NCBI GenBank assembly: GCA_020846145.1 | Contig: JADLEL010000213.1 | Span: 1 to 40,084, forward strand | Direction of reading: 5' to 3' | Source of the DNA: Pirellulales bacterium | Lineage (GTDB): Bacteria; Planctomycetota; Planctomycetia; Pirellulales; Thermoguttaceae | DNA length: 40,084 nt | In this document: positions 39,957-40,084 of the stretch, in pieces | Numbering within the stretch: the stretch's first letter is position 1 | How the letters are laid out: every line of letters starts with the position of its first letter | The notes under the pieces: model-generated | The model's database searches: none | Told to the model about the DNA's origin: nothing | Seen by the model: the letters and a program-made list of their open reading frames with translations, nothing else | Made by a program: the position numbers and the translations under genes

Positions 39957-40084
39957 AGGCTCATCCGGATAAAGCGTACCCGATGATTTGGTTTGCTGGG
40001 AATTTCAAGGAATGAATCGCAAGGAGCAATGGAATTGCGTTATCGAGCGCGGATTTCCTCGATTTCGGGCCGAAGGCCCAGCCG

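Overview
The window looks like chromosome from a planctomycete, probably of the Pirellulales type. The grounds are a GC-rich background, a 1404-residue beta-repeat surface protein with a C-terminal PEP-CTERM sorting signal, a large CheA-type chemosensory operon, and many palindromic intergenic repeats, some of which sit in frame inside genes. This placement is inference: the window contains no rRNA or tRNA gene.

Layout. (1) 1-3.7 kb: a minus-strand pair, a RapA/HepA-type SNF2 helicase and a zinc-ribbon coiled-coil protein, bracketed by inverted copies of one repeat. (2) 3.9-8.9 kb: a near-consensus promoter with a LacI-family-type operator, a roughly 730-nt leader with two direct repeats, the giant PEP-CTERM protein gene and a strong terminator. 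(3) 9.2-12.2 kb: a gene graveyard with a truncated gene, an inserted membrane-protein gene, a PglZ-like (BREX) remnant with two frameshifts, a frameshifted small membrane-protein gene and the 5' part of a DnaQ-like exonuclease gene. (4) 12,178-22,389: an AT-richer 10.2-kb integrated element that splits the exonuclease gene. Its two host flanks rejoin in frame at a TT dinucleotide. It carries a large serine integrase, two further serine recombinases, terminase subunits, a DUF2213-type prohead protease, unknown small proteins and two PEP-CTERM cargo genes, but no portal, capsid or tail gene. Three related structured repeats lie upstream of the three recombinase genes, one each. (5) 22.4-27.7 kb: the 3' half of the exonuclease, then a dying type I-G-like CRISPR-Cas locus: a two-repeat array, cas2 with a premature stop, a Cas4-Cas1 fusion without its N-terminus, a cas3 stub, a WYL regulator and a HIRAN protein. 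(6) 28.5-37.5 kb: a response-regulator/PP2C phosphatase divergent from an intact cheA-cheW-mcp-cheB-cheR operon. (7) 37.5-40.1 kb: a serine-recombinase remnant and an enolase-superfamily (mandelate racemase type) gene.

Working together: the chemosensory operon encodes receptor, coupling protein, kinase, methylesterase and methyltransferase, with a phosphatase-type output next to it. The accessory part reads as a decaying defence region invaded by a phage-derived, serine-integrase-borne element. The least explained signals are that element's repeated recombinase-linked structures and its sortable surface-protein cargo. Coordinates and motif readings were made by eye; family names rest on recognised motifs, not on searches.
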